Source: Tetrapisispora phaffii CBS 4417 (taxonomy: Eukaryota; Ascomycota; Saccharomycetes; Saccharomycetales; Saccharomycetaceae). From it: a stretch of 64,000 bases of DNA. Position numbers and translations under genes: made by a program. Numbering within the stretch: the stretch's first letter is position 1; every line of letters begins with the position of its first letter. Where the stretch lies: the NCBI RefSeq assembly GCF_000236905.1, contig NC_016532.1, positions 372,001-436,000 on the forward strand, given 5' to 3'. The notes below the pieces were generated by a model. It saw only the letters and a program-made list of their open reading frames with translations, was not told where the DNA came from and ran no database searches. This document shows positions 54,379 through 64,000 of the stretch, piece after piece.

Positions 54379-54965
54379 CGCTCCAATAATGCATCGCCTC
54401 GCACACGCACACATATATATATACTAATACTGACACATATATAGTTACATAAACATAATTGATAACCTAATTGCCACTGCCATCCTTAACCGTTGTTCTT
54501 TTACCACCAGCCCATGTATACTCCCCCACACTGTTAAAAGCCTTGCTATTCTGATTCAGGGTCCACCTTCCTCCAGCGTGCCACGTGACCCCCTGCCTTC
54601 ATTTTGCTCGTTAAACGTTTCGTTAATGCCATTTTAATACCATTGGACTATTGATTAAGCAACTAACCACTTAGTAAGAATTTGGAAACAACAATTCTGT
54701 CGGTTGGAAAGGTTGTGATTGATCGATTGAATGGGTTTGGGGTTTTTGAAGATAGTATGAGACAATCAGTGAGTTTATTGAGAGCGTAATTTGTGTTCGT
54801 AGTGATTGCTTCTTCTGTCTTGTGGGTTCTATTTTAGGAAGAATAGGGCTCATTGATCAGTATATTGCTATTAATTGCAATAGTGCGTGGGCGTATCGTT
54901 TCATTTGATTATATTAACTTGTCTTTATACTTTATTTTCAGGTGTGTTTTTAATCCTTACGATCG
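54379..54965. other. TRM112-FPK1 intergenic region
   Basis: Contains CA/TA dinucleotide runs just after TRM112 (54395-54425) and a single CACGTG box at 54582-54587 (GCCACGTGACC, Cbf1-like). A TTTTCAG-G run at 54937-54944 resembles a 3' splice site, but no yeast branch point or 5' site precedes it. No RNA gene seen. Confidence 0.4.
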
Positions 54966-57635
54966 ATGGTTGAAAAAGATCAGTTGAATGAGAAGAGTAG
55001 GACGGTATCGTTTTCGAAAATGTTGCAGAAATCTCTACGTTTGAATAGCAATAGTGGCAATAATGATCCAGCAACAGCACCTCGTGAGATGTTTAGTGAC
55101 GACGATAGTCGTGCGAGGAAATCGAATAGTATAGAGTTGGATGCAGAGCAAGCACGTAATAGGAGTTTGGCTGACTTTAATGGCAATGGCGATAATTTTA
55201 GTAATGATAATGATAATGATAATGACAATGATAACAAAACTAACAAGAGCAATACGTCGAGACTGCTCAGGTTGAAGAGTTTCTTCAGTAGTACGAACAG
55301 CAGCATGGATAATGCTTCATCTGCATTTAGTGATAAGAACAGCAGTTCCAATGTTTCAAAGGTCTCGGCATTTTTGAAACAGAATTCAAACGTGAACATA
55401 ACCAGCAGTGGTGGTACGCCGGCCACTGACTCAAATAATGAACTGGCAGCGAGAAAGTTAGATCCAAAGGGGAATAAACATTCATATAAGAGTAGATCAA
55501 ACTCAAACTTATCATCTCGCGTTGAACAGAATACAGATATGCATCGCAGCAGGTCTCCATTAGCTCATTCCAAAAACTCCAAGAATGCCTTAAATATGGT
55601 TGATTTAACCGACCTCACATTTGAAAATACTCCAACAAGTAGTAAAAAGATTATTGGTGATATCTCACCTTCAGGAAATTCACAATCAAGTTTTCAAGAA
55701 TTTCCTTCATTGGAAAGCAATGCAACAGCTTCATTGTCTTCACCACCGCAGAAACATGTTTTCCAAGTACAATCCTTGATGGTTTCTTCACATTCACAGG
55801 AACAACTTGATATTGATTCTCAAAGATTTCTTCAGCAGGTCAATTCAATTTCCTCTTTAAAGGATATAAGGAATCCAAGTTTGAATTCTCTTACTGAAAT
55901 AAAAGAGGACGAAAGGTTAGATCATTTTTACAATTCTATGTTGGCTAAAAATCATGATTTCGAAAGTAATGGTACTTTCGGTAATGAAAATAAACTAGTC
56001 GAAAGTCGCAGAGATACTATAACTACAAATTATTCGGATTTGTCCTTATCATTAAGTAACGATGAGTTTCAACCTTTCACTACTATTACAATAGATTTCG
56101 ATAATAATAATGAGAAAAATCAAAATGAACAACAACCTACAGAGTTTGATATACCGAATAAAGCCTTCGCAGCAACTAAATCATTGTCACCTGTTCGTAC
56201 TAGACCTCATAGAACTTCATCAGAACCAAATTATTATCAAAGTTCAGTGTCAAGAAAAAACCAATCAAATTTAATCAAAAATAATATAGCCTCTCAAGAT
56301 GCTTTAAATTTATCAGCACCACCAAAGCTATTCGATGCATTTGAAGAACCTAAAAGATCAAATCGTTTAAGAGCTAAGTCATTCAGTAACAAATTTCAAG
56401 ATATTGTAGTGAGCCCACAAGCATTCGAAAAGATTAGACTGTTAGGTCAAGGTGATGTAGGGAAAGTATATCTCGTTAGAGAAAAAGCCTCCAGTAGATT
56501 GTATGCCCTGAAAATCTTCAGTAAAGCGGAGATGATAAAAAGAAAGAAGATAAAACGTGTATTGGTTGAACAAGAAATTTTAGCCACCAGTGAGCACCCT
56601 TTCATTGTTAATTTATATCATTCTTTTCAATCTGAGGACTATTTGTACTTATGTATGGAATATTGTATGGGTGGTGAATTTTTTAGGGCTTTACAAACTA
56701 GGAAAACAAAATGCATTTCTGAAGATGATGCAAGGTTTTATGCTGCCGAGGTTGTAGCAGCTTTAGAATATTTGCATTTAATGGGGTTCATTTATAGAGA
56801 TCTGAAACCTGAAAACATTTTACTACATAAATCTGGACATATCATGTTGTCAGATTTCGACTTATCTATTCAAACAACTTCGTCAAAAGAACCAGTCGTT
56901 AAGAAATTGGCACAGTCTGCTGTGGTGGATACAAAAATATGTTCAGATGGTTTTAGAACGAATTCCTTTGTTGGCACAGAAGAATACATTGCACCAGAAG
57001 TTATTCGTGGAAATGGTCACACAGCAGCCGTTGATTGGTGGACATTGGGTATATTGATATATGAAATGTTATTTGGTTTCACTCCTTTCAAAGGCGATAA
57101 TACCAACGATACATTTTGCAATATTCTAAAGGATGATGTTACTTTCCCGAATAATAATGAAATATCAAGAAACTGCAAAGATCTAATAAAAAAACTGTTA
57201 ACCAAAAACGAACTGAAAAGATTAGGGTCCAAAACTGGTGCCGCTGATGTAAAAAGACATCCCTTCTTTAAAAAAGTACAATGGTCATTTTTGAGAAACC
57301 AAGATCCCCCACTGATACCGGTACTTTCAGAGGATGGATGTGATTTTTCAAAGCTGTCGACCAACAAGAAAAAATCAAAAGATATTTCTGATGCAATCTC
57401 TTTGACAACAATAGATAAACAAGAAAAAAATATGTTTGAAGAAACAGTTGAGTTTGACGATGACGTCTCTGAGGATGATCCATTCCATAACTTCAACTCC
57501 ATGAGCATCATGAAACAAGATAATAATTCATTAGTTTACGGTGACAACAACTCTTACGGTAAAGTCTCGTATACTACAAATGCCAACAGAGTTAGGAGTG
57601 ATAGTCACAGAAGCTTTTTCAAAAGAAACTTGTAA
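54966..57635 (+). CDS. FPK1: Flippase-activating AGC protein kinase (Fpk1/Kin82)
   Basis: An 889-residue kinase (S. cerevisiae Fpk1, YNR047W, 893; ohnologue Kin82, YCR091W, 720). It phosphorylates the aminophospholipid flippases Dnf1 and Dnf2 at the plasma membrane and is countered by Ypk1. The first 480 residues are low-complexity, rich in Ser/Asn/Asp. The AGC kinase domain runs from about 488 to 775: glycine loop GQGDVG (494-499), YRD with Asp612 in place of HRD, DFD (630-632) in place of DFG, which is typical for this family, and [13 protein letters not shown]-terminal extension with acidic [17 protein letters not shown] resembles the AGC tail. Length favours FPK1. Confidence 0.95.
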   Translation: MVEKDQLNEKSRTVSFSKMLQKSLRLNSNSGNNDPATAPREMFSDDDSRARKSNSIELDAEQARNRSLADFNGNGDNFSNDNDNDNDNDNKTNKSNTSRLLRLKSFFSSTNSSMDNASSAFSDKNSSSNVSKVSAFLKQNSNVNITSSGGTPATDSNNELAARKLDPKGNKHSYKSRSNSNLSSRVEQNTDMHRSRSPLAHSKNSKNALNMVDLTDLTFENTPTSSKKIIGDISPSGNSQSSFQEFPSLESNATASLSSPPQKHVFQVQSLMVSSHSQEQLDIDSQRFLQQVNSISSLKDIRNPSLNSLTEIKEDERLDHFYNSMLAKNHDFESNGTFGNENKLVESRRDTITTNYSDLSLSLSNDEFQPFTTITIDFDNNNEKNQNEQQPTEFDIPNKAFAATKSLSPVRTRPHRTSSEPNYYQSSVSRKNQSNLIKNNIASQDALNLSAPPKLFDAFEEPKRSNRLRAKSFSNKFQDIVVSPQAFEKIRLLGQGDVGKVYLVREKASSRLYALKIFSKAEMIKRKKIKRVLVEQEILATSEHPFIVNLYHSFQSEDYLYLCMEYCMGGEFFRALQTRKTKCISEDDARFYAAEVVAALEYLHLMGFIYRDLKPENILLHKSGHIMLSDFDLSIQTTSSKEPVVKKLAQSAVVDTKICSDGFRTNSFVGTEEYIAPEVIRGNGHTAAVDWWTLGILIYEMLFGFTPFKGDNTNDTFCNILKDDVTFPNNNEISRNCKDLIKKLLTKNELKRLGSKTGAADVKRHPFFKKVQWSFLRNQDPPLIPVLSEDGCDFSKLSTNKKKSKDISDAISLTTIDKQEKNMFEETVEFDDDVSEDDPFHNFNSMSIMKQDNNSLVYGDNNSYGKVSYTTNANRVRSDSHRSFFKRNL
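55203..55237 (+). repeat. AATGAT tandem repeat in FPK1
   Basis: Hexanucleotide repeats encoding an Asn-Asp run ([12 protein letters not shown]) in the disordered N-terminal part of FPK1. An ordinary coding microsatellite. Confidence 0.85.
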
Positions 57636-58237
57636 TCATGAATCAAATTGGGTACACCTTTACATTCTTCAAAACTCAATACATTATTTAGATTTTAATA
57701 TTTATTTTTTGTAATTTAATCGATAGAGATACACTTTGGCGTTAATTGAACTCCATTATGGAAACTAATCATAAAAAACTTTTATGCAGTGATATACAGA
57801 ATAATATTCAACGTCCATGGTAATCGTAACCACTCCTAAAGTATATTAGCAGGATAGTCCCGTTTATCCAAACAATAAACCTAAAAAACATAAATCAATG
57901 TCCTTATTCTATTCTATTTTAGTCATCTCATTCTTGTCATCTCTTTAATGATGTGGCTGTAGAATGCATAGGGAAAGTTCATTGCGTTGCGCCTTACAAA
58001 AATTTCAAAAACCTGCGATGCCTTTCTGATGAAAAGAAAGATATAAATATTAATATTTAAGTAATTTAAAATTATTAGAGATAGATAACTGATTTGATAG
58101 ACTATTTGAAAGTTAAAGAGGTTCTTTTTGAAGCGAGCTTTATATAAAGGTGAATTAATCTTTTTTTTAGTAATTATAATAGTGGCTTCACCTTCTGTTA
58201 CAATCGAATTGCTCCACGGCAGGATCTTGAAACTAGC
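57636..58237. other. FPK1-CDC39 intergenic region
   Basis: A 602-base AT-rich spacer where MSH3 (YCR092C) would lie in the ancestral order; no MSH3 remnant was recognised. It holds a 16-base AT-only palindrome at 58044-58059, of low information content. No RNA gene seen. Confidence 0.4.
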
Positions 58238-61200
58238 ATGAATGAAGCTGAATTTAAACCTAACAATTATGAAGAGGTATTTGTAGATGATTTAAAGTTG
58301 ACTGAGAGTGCACATATACATTCATTATTGCTAAATATTGATGAATTAAATTATGAAAAAATAAAGCGGACTATATTATTTTATTTGGAAGAAGTTTCTG
58401 AATACGCCTTTATCAAATACTGGAAGACTATCCTATCAATTAATTCAAATTTTATTATTAACTCTGAAAGAAGGTTTAGAGACTTAGAAGAAGAACCTGA
58501 AGATGATAGAATAATGATTCATTTACTTTATGATTCGTTGCAGGAGTTGCAATATATATCTATGTCAAAAATACTATTGATTACAGATATTATCTTGAAT
58601 GATACTTTCCTAAGTACAATATGTGAGAACATGAAGCTATCTCATATTCTAAGGCATTTAGATCCAATTATTGACGATATCATTATAAAACGTTTACAGA
58701 TCCGAAATAACTACATACCAGTTGAATCGCAACTCGAGGAAGCATCAAAAAATATTGAAAAGGAATTTATAAATATAGTAGCATCATCAAATGAAAGCAA
58801 TTTTTGGCTAAAATCATCCTTATTACTTGAATATGCTGATGATAATGACAGAATGAAAATGTTATCATTGTTCATTACAAAGTTGCTGATCTCTGATAAA
58901 TCGATTCTATATCTGTTCCCCTCTTCAACAAATTTAGAAGATGTGGTGAATTACTTATACAAGAATAATAAACTAAAAAACGAGACGATGAGTTTTGCCA
59001 GGTACAAGGCTTTAAATTGGAATAATATTTTTCAGGTAATCAACAAAAATATATCATCTGAAGATGTAAATGCTATAACGCCCAAATCTATATTGTTTAT
59101 TTTAGCATTATTCAACAACATAGGCATTTGGAAAGAATTTTTCGGTTTCCCTTGGGATGAAGACTTTGTAACAACATTATTATCATTTGTGAGACATTTT
59201 GACGAACGCATAAAAGGAAGTTTCTTATATTCTGAATTAAATGAACAAGTGATATATCAACAAAATAAGTTATCTGAATTCCATTCAGAAATCCCCATAT
59301 TTGCATATTTTAACACAATAACTTTTCTTCGGTTTGGATTTTCAAAGAGTGTTGATATGTTATCTTCGGACTTAAAAAAATTATCAATTGGCATATACGA
59401 TATCCCTGATAACTATCTACTAACGATAATGAATAATTTTGAATATTTGCGAAATGTGATCAAAGAAGAGGCTACATTAATTAATTTTACAAATAATTTG
59501 CTAGATCAACTAATGATGCAGCATCCGACTACTTTTGAACCACTTTTCCAAAATATAAATGATTTAACGATTTTACCTTTATTATTAAAAAAGAATGAGA
59601 AGAAAGCTACATATTTCAATTACTTTAAAGAGAATTTCGATAAGATTAATAAAATGGATATTTTTCTAGAGGCACTGGATATTGAGGACAAGTTATTGTT
59701 CCAAAAAACAGAAGATCCGAACAAATTCACATCCGTTCCTAAATTGAACGTGAATGAAATTAAATTACTTATTAACTACCTTGACGAGATTGTGAAAAGT
59801 AAAGTGTGTACATATACTGCCTTAGAACTAGGCCAATTACTATTAGAAACAAGAAATTATTTGTTGAAAAATGAATTCGATAGCACTTTTGATGACAAAG
59901 AATACCGATTGTTGATGAAATTTCCAAAAATTATTCTCCATGATAAATTTGAAGGTATCGAGTTAAGTGAAAACAATTTGATTATTCAAAAATCTGTTGA
60001 TAATGAGGTCCAAAAAAAGCTTATATCATTATACAAAAATGAATTATTACTCGATGACCTTATTCAGTATTTAATTAAACTGAAGCTAAGTACTAGCATA
60101 CAGGACAATGAACTATATTGTGCGTTCATTTATTTCTTGATTTTTGAGTCGGATTTTTTCTTTCAGTATCCAAAAACAATCTTGGAGATAACTGCTGAAC
60201 TTTGGGGCTTGCTTATTCAAAACAATGTCGTCGAAGCAGTCTCTTTAGATGTGTTTTGTAAAATAATAACAAAATTTCAAAAAAGTGAAGATGAGCGTTT
60301 AAAATTATTTGCAACTATTTCCAGTAACATTTTTAATGATAAAGAGATTATCACATTACCTAAATTTTTAAAAACAATTAAGGTTAATAATCCTTCTAAT
60401 AATACCCTTTTCAGCAGTGAGATGATTTTAGAGTCCGACAATAATGCAAATTCTAAACCAACATCATTTACAAGGTATTTTAAAGACACTCCTTATTCAG
60501 CAAAAAAAGATCAAATTAAACCTGAATTAGTTTCGGATTCTAAAATATATGTGCTGCTATTAAATTTAACAGAAAAAAATTTCACAACTAATCTCAAGCA
60601 CTTCAAGGTCCTTGTTACACCACCATATTTTACCTACTTTTGCAGAACTATTTTATCAAAATTTATATCACAGACAAATGATAACAAGGTATTTGAAAAA
60701 TTAATTTTTGGCATGAATTCAAAACAATTAATTGAGTGTATGATACATGAAACTGTTAGTGCTCTATTGGTATTATTGGATACTGACTCCTGCGATATTA
60801 GTGAATTGCACAAACTAGCTTTGTGGTTGGGATTGATAACAATTGCCCATGATATAGAGATAGCTAACAACATTCTTCCTCTCCGTCAAATATTGATAGA
60901 TTCTGTTGAGAATGGGTATATTGATAAGGTAATCTCGACGGTTTGCGGAATTCTTGTTCATGCAAAAGAATCACACACATTCAGGTTTCCAAACATCTGG
61001 ACGAGCTCGATCCTTCAGGAGTTATTCCAAATATATCACTTGTCTGTCTTATCTATTCCACATCTATTTGAGATTGAATTTTTATTTAATGAACTATTTG
61101 GTAATATTAAAAATTTCAAAATGCCAGAATTAGTTGCTGAATATGATCGCTTATCAGAAAATGATATACCATTAGGTAAAAAAATCAACAATACAAAAAT

Positions 61201-64000
61201 TGAGCCACAACTATCTCGCAAGTCGGTTAATCATCTAACTGTATTTAGAATAGATAAAATAAGCAATAAAGCAACATCTACATCTATTTTAGCTATAGTA
61301 TCAAATTTAGTTGGATCTTCTACATTGGTTTCAAATAAAGATTTAAGAGAAACTTTTGGCATGGCTATCTCTAAAAGTGTCTACACAGTTGTCACTAATC
61401 TTTATGAAACTGGATTCGAACATGTATTGCCGATATGCTTAATGGAAACGGAGAAATTATACAATGTTGATATGAATGAAGAACGGTTAAATTTAATTAT
61501 TGTGGAAATTATGAATAAAGTGCCACTAAAAAAGTTGCTGTTAGATGCGACTCAATGCATTAAAGTAGATACAAAACAAAACATGGAATTGCTCTGCTCT
61601 ATGAATTCTTTAAAAGATTTGAGCATGGAGACCGATATTGATGGAACTCTGCAGGAAAACGAATCTTTAATTTACAAGATATTTTCAAGCTTATTAACAG
61701 AATTGTTTTTTTATGAGATTAAAAAATTTATCATGCAAAAACATAAATCAGAATTAGATTCACAAGATAATATAAAGTGTTTACGAGAAGCTTTAAAGGT
61801 TTCGAACTTACAGAAAAATAACCATCAAATTAATAATATCTCAATGACTGCAATAAAGAATGAAACAATGGCGCATGATACTCCTCCAGGTTTATCAATC
61901 ATATCAAACCAGGTAGCAAGAAAGCCAACAGTGCATAATTACTTAACTACACCGGAAAACGACGATAAGAATGCAGTTGCTCATTTAATTAATCTTTACT
62001 TGAGAAATTTGAAATCTAATATATTAAATTCAACTGACAATGGGATAAATTTGAATGGCGTGATATCATTAAATATTCAGATATGCACAAAGATATTGGA
62101 ATTGTTTCCAAAATATAACACAAATGCGGAATTGAAGTCAATTATCTTTCATGAAGTATTTCAATTGCTTGTAATTACTCAGAACGATTCATTCAAAGAA
62201 ATCATGTTTCAATTTTTAAAAGAATTCAAACACGAATTCTCAAATTTCAAAGTATTTATTAATTGGTGGTTTATAAAATTCCTGCCATTACATCCAATTT
62301 ACAGTAAAGAATTACTAAGATTTTCATTTGAAAAAATTATTGGAAATGAAGACTTAGATTTTATCTTATCTTCTATTTTATTAACAAATAGATCATCCTC
62401 TTTTATTGAATTCCTCTGCGAATTTTTTTTTCAATGCATTTCAAATAAATCAGAGATGTTATTGAAAAGTGAATTTATTTCGACTGTTGAAGCTCTTTCT
62501 CGATTCAATAATGACGCTGCGAAACATGTATTGAATGTGTTTGATTCCTATTCTTTACTTCAGAATATTGAAAGTTCTTCACAAACTAAAAAAAATAAAT
62601 ATATTTTGATACTTATTGAGTTTATCTCTCTACTCAAGAATTCATCTACTGAGGGCAAAGTTATTCTTGTCTTTTTAAAGCAATTGTTTCAAAAGAAGGT
62701 TTTCTGCGATACTAATGATTTAATTGAATTTTTTAATATTTTACTTCAATATTCTGAACAAATGTTTACAGCTTCAACTTCTGCCACTGATGCATTATTA
62801 GTTGTAGATGCTGTTGTTGTTTTATTTATGAATTTACTCATATATCTTGATATTGACAATTTATTAAGAAAGGACGTCGTTGAGTTGTTTATGTCTCAAA
62901 TATCGTTCCATTTCAACGAGCAACATAACATAAATAAATTAAACGAAAGGTTTTATTTTAGATTATATTCATCATTGTTGTGCCAGTGGTCAAGCATGGT
63001 TACTGATGATTTTAAAAGTGTTGAAAATGAATCTATTCAGCATGACTTAAAAGAATTTATTCCTATATTTTACAATACCATCACCTCGGCTTTACATTCA
63101 TTCCAGCCTGTTTTATTTCCTGGGTTTTCCTTTGCATTTCTTTCTTTGATATCTCATAGAATGTTATTACCCTTTTATCTTCAAAACGAGTCTTACTGGA
63201 TGGACATTACGTTACTATTCGGCGATGTTCTAAAATTCATCGATTTATATTCTACTCAGGAATATGTGTCTACAATTATTGAAGTCCTAACGAATGGCAT
63301 GATCAATATCTTTGAAAAGATATCGGATGAATATCCTCAATATTTAATTGCTAATCATTCGCAGCTGATAGCATTATTACCTGAATCATCTGTGAAATTA
63401 AAAAATATCGTTCTATCTTCAAGCCCAGTTGGTTTTGAAACTGAATGTTATAGAAAAGAACTCGACGAAACTGTAGTCAATGACAGCAGTGCACCTTCCA
63501 TTAAGACAGACCCAACATTAATTATATCCAGGATAAAGAAGCCTCTGGTAAGTTATATAAGAATGCCTTCATCTTCATCACTTATGCAAATTAATAAAGA
63601 CATATACTTGAGAAATTTAAAGACAGTGAATGGTATTGGTTACAATGTGATAACGGTAGATCCCAAAAAAATAAGAGCAATAATTTTATTCATTTTAATA
63701 CAACTAGCTAATGAATTAAAAAAATTGTCTTATAAAGTAGTTTTTAACTTAAATTCTTCCTATTACACTTTGTTAAAATCTATGATTTTTGTTGATGGTA
63801 GTGATAAAGAGGAAGTTAGATATAGATTGATATCAGTTATTGTTGAACAACTAAGATACCCAAACATTCACACGTTTTGGTGTATTTACTTCCTTGAAAA
63901 TATTTATCAAAATCATGATGAAACAGACGATGAAATTGTGTTAAAAGAAGTTCAAGAAATAATACTACGATGCATATTTGAAAGATTATTAATTGTAAAC
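58238..64000 (+). CDS. CDC39: CCR4-NOT scaffold subunit NOT1, divergent, 3' end beyond window
   Basis: An open frame of 1921 codons from the ATG at 58238 to the window edge without a stop. Late blocks identify it as Not1/Cdc39: LNERFYFRLYSSLL, FQPVLFPGFSFAFLSLISHRM followed by LLPF, YIRMPSSSSLMQIN, NSSYYTLLKSM and ISVIVEQLRYPNIHTFW. The N-terminus and a DUF3819-like CAF40-binding block (LRETFGMAISKSVYTVV, about residue 1030) also align in pattern. S. cerevisiae Cdc39 is 2108 residues, so about 80-100 are missing here. Not1 is the scaffold of CCR4-NOT in mRNA deadenylation and transcription. The protein is strongly diverged, AT-rich, Asn/Lys-rich and lacks the Gln-rich tracts of the yeast protein. 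It could be the sole NOT1 or a diverged duplicate. Confidence 0.88.
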   Translation, partial: MNEAEFKPNNYEEVFVDDLKLTESAHIHSLLLNIDELNYEKIKRTILFYLEEVSEYAFIKYWKTILSINSNFIINSERRFRDLEEEPEDDRIMIHLLYDSLQELQYISMSKILLITDIILNDTFLSTICENMKLSHILRHLDPIIDDIIIKRLQIRNNYIPVESQLEEASKNIEKEFINIVASSNESNFWLKSSLLLEYADDNDRMKMLSLFITKLLISDKSILYLFPSSTNLEDVVNYLYKNNKLKNETMSFARYKALNWNNIFQVINKNISSEDVNAITPKSILFILALFNNIGIWKEFFGFPWDEDFVTTLLSFVRHFDERIKGSFLYSELNEQVIYQQNKLSEFHSEIPIFAYFNTITFLRFGFSKSVDMLSSDLKKLSIGIYDIPDNYLLTIMNNFEYLRNVIKEEATLINFTNNLLDQLMMQHPTTFEPLFQNINDLTILPLLLKKNEKKATYFNYFKENFDKINKMDIFLEALDIEDKLLFQKTEDPNKFTSVPKLNVNEIKLLINYLDEIVKSKVCTYTALELGQLLLETRNYLLKNEFDSTFDDKEYRLLMKFPKIILHDKFEGIELSENNLIIQKSVDNEVQKKLISLYKNELLLDDLIQYLIKLKLSTSIQDNELYCAFIYFLIFESDFFFQYPKTILEITAELWGLLIQNNVVEAVSLDVFCKIITKFQKSEDERLKLFATISSNIFNDKEIITLPKFLKTIKVNNPSNNTLFSSEMILESDNNANSKPTSFTRYFKDTPYSAKKDQIKPELVSDSKIYVLLLNLTEKNFTTNLKHFKVLVTPPYFTYFCRTILSKFISQTNDNKVFEKLIFGMNSKQLIECMIHETVSALLVLLDTDSCDISELHKLALWLGLITIAHDIEIANNILPLRQILIDSVENGYIDKVISTVCGILVHAKESHTFRFPNIWTSSILQELFQIYHLSVLSIPHLFEIEFLFNELFGNIKNFKMPELVAEYDRLSENDIPLGKKINNTKIEPQLSRKSVNHLTVFRIDKISNKATSTSILAIVSNLVGSSTLVSNKDLRETFGMAISKSVYTVVTNLYETGFEHVLPICLMETEKLYNVDMNEERLNLIIVEIMNKVPLKKLLLDATQCIKVDTKQNMELLCSMNSLKDLSMETDIDGTLQENESLIYKIFSSLLTELFFYEIKKFIMQKHKSELDSQDNIKCLREALKVSNLQKNNHQINNISMTAIKNETMAHDTPPGLSIISNQVARKPTVHNYLTTPENDDKNAVAHLINLYLRNLKSNILNSTDNGINLNGVISLNIQICTKILELFPKYNTNAELKSIIFHEVFQLLVITQNDSFKEIMFQFLKEFKHEFSNFKVFINWWFIKFLPLHPIYSKELLRFSFEKIIGNEDLDFILSSILLTNRSSSFIEFLCEFFFQCISNKSEMLLKSEFISTVEALSRFNNDAAKHVLNVFDSYSLLQNIESSSQTKKNKYILILIEFISLLKNSSTEGKVILVFLKQLFQKKVFCDTNDLIEFFNILLQYSEQMFTASTSATDALLVVDAVVVLFMNLLIYLDIDNLLRKDVVELFMSQISFHFNEQHNINKLNERFYFRLYSSLLCQWSSMVTDDFKSVENESIQHDLKEFIPIFYNTITSALHSFQPVLFPGFSFAFLSLISHRMLLPFYLQNESYWMDITLLFGDVLKFIDLYSTQEYVSTIIEVLTNGMINIFEKISDEYPQYLIANHSQLIALLPESSVKLKNIVLSSSPVGFETECYRKELDETVVNDSSAPSIKTDPTLIISRIKKPLVSYIRMPSSSSLMQINKDIYLRNLKTVNGIGYNVITVDPKKIRAIILFILIQLANELKKLSYKVVFNLNSSYYTLLKSMIFVDGSDKEEVRYRLISVIVEQLRYPNIHTFWCIYFLENIYQNHDETDDEIVLKEVQEIILRCIFERLLIVN

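Noticed and set aside
54937..54965. Possible 3' splice site before the FPK1 ATG
   Set aside because: No GTATGT-type donor and no TACTAAC branch point in the preceding 500 bases; the protein start matches the family without a 5' exon.
54980..55426. 148-codon Leu-rich frame opposite FPK1
   Set aside because: Antisense of the Asn/Asp/Ser-rich FPK1 N-terminus; no independent signal.
58044..58059. 16-base palindrome upstream of CDC39
   Set aside because: Made only of A and T in an AT-rich spacer, so it is expected by chance.

Overview
This window is a gene-dense stretch of nuclear chromosome from a budding yeast of the family Saccharomycetaceae. The evidence is the gene content and, above all, the gene order. 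Nearly every gene matches, in order and orientation, the interleaved S. cerevisiae series YNR027W-YNR047W (chromosome XIV) and YCR068W-YCR093W (chromosome III), a known pair of whole-genome-duplication sister regions. Genes expected from the merged series but absent here include the MSH3, ABP1, ARC35, SOL1/2, ERS1, ZRG17 and TRX3 positions. Because ARC35 is essential in S. cerevisiae, its absence suggests a sister region elsewhere, hence a post-duplication species whose losses were resolved differently from S. cerevisiae. The species itself cannot be named from the sequence. No tRNA, rRNA, centromere, transposon, LTR, CRISPR or spliceosomal intron was recognised.

Layout. 1-8.5 kb: 3' end of BUD17, ATG15, a CPR4/CPR8-type cyclophilin, ALG12, RSA4. 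8.9-22.2 kb: SSK2/SSK22 MAPKKK, PPG1, ABZ1, an LMBR1-family membrane protein for which I know no S. cerevisiae counterpart, EGO2/EGO4-like, FUB1. 22.5-31.5 kb: PAT1, mitochondrial uS12 (MRPS12), PTC6, mitochondrial uS19 (RSM19), DBP6. 32-42 kb: SRB8, AHC2, MRX15, COQ2, MVD1. 42-46.3 kb: TUP1, CSM1 and a LYAR-type zinc-finger gene (orthologue of YCR087C-A), in a local GC-rich island. 47-57.6 kb: AGA1/FIG2 adhesin, YCR090C orthologue, PET494, TRM112, FPK1/KIN82. 58.2 kb to the end: a very divergent CDC39/NOT1, cut by the window edge.

Functional groups. The genes are ordinary monocistronic eukaryotic genes, so neighbours do not form operons, but shared control can be read. RSA4, DBP6, TRM112 and the LYAR-type gene carry RRPE plus PAC-type elements, the ribosome-biogenesis promoter signature. 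Genes for mitochondrial proteins (MRPS12, RSM19, COQ2, PET494) have Puf3-type UGUANAUA sites at their 3' ends. The adhesin promoter has a pheromone-response element and a TATA box.

Most unusual features: several long, perfect inverted repeats in promoters (42 bp with no spacer at 37810; 16+16 at 26908; 15+15 just upstream of CSM1; 12+12 GC-only at 44741); a cluster of CACGTG boxes spaced by whole helical turns between two Reb1-type sites in the TUP1-CSM1 promoter; a GC-rich island over TUP1-CSM1; the LMBR1-family gene; a cyclophilin with an apparently degenerate active site; and the fast-evolving NOT1. I do not see a wholly novel multi-gene system; this is mainly a conserved yeast segment with unusual intergenic structure.
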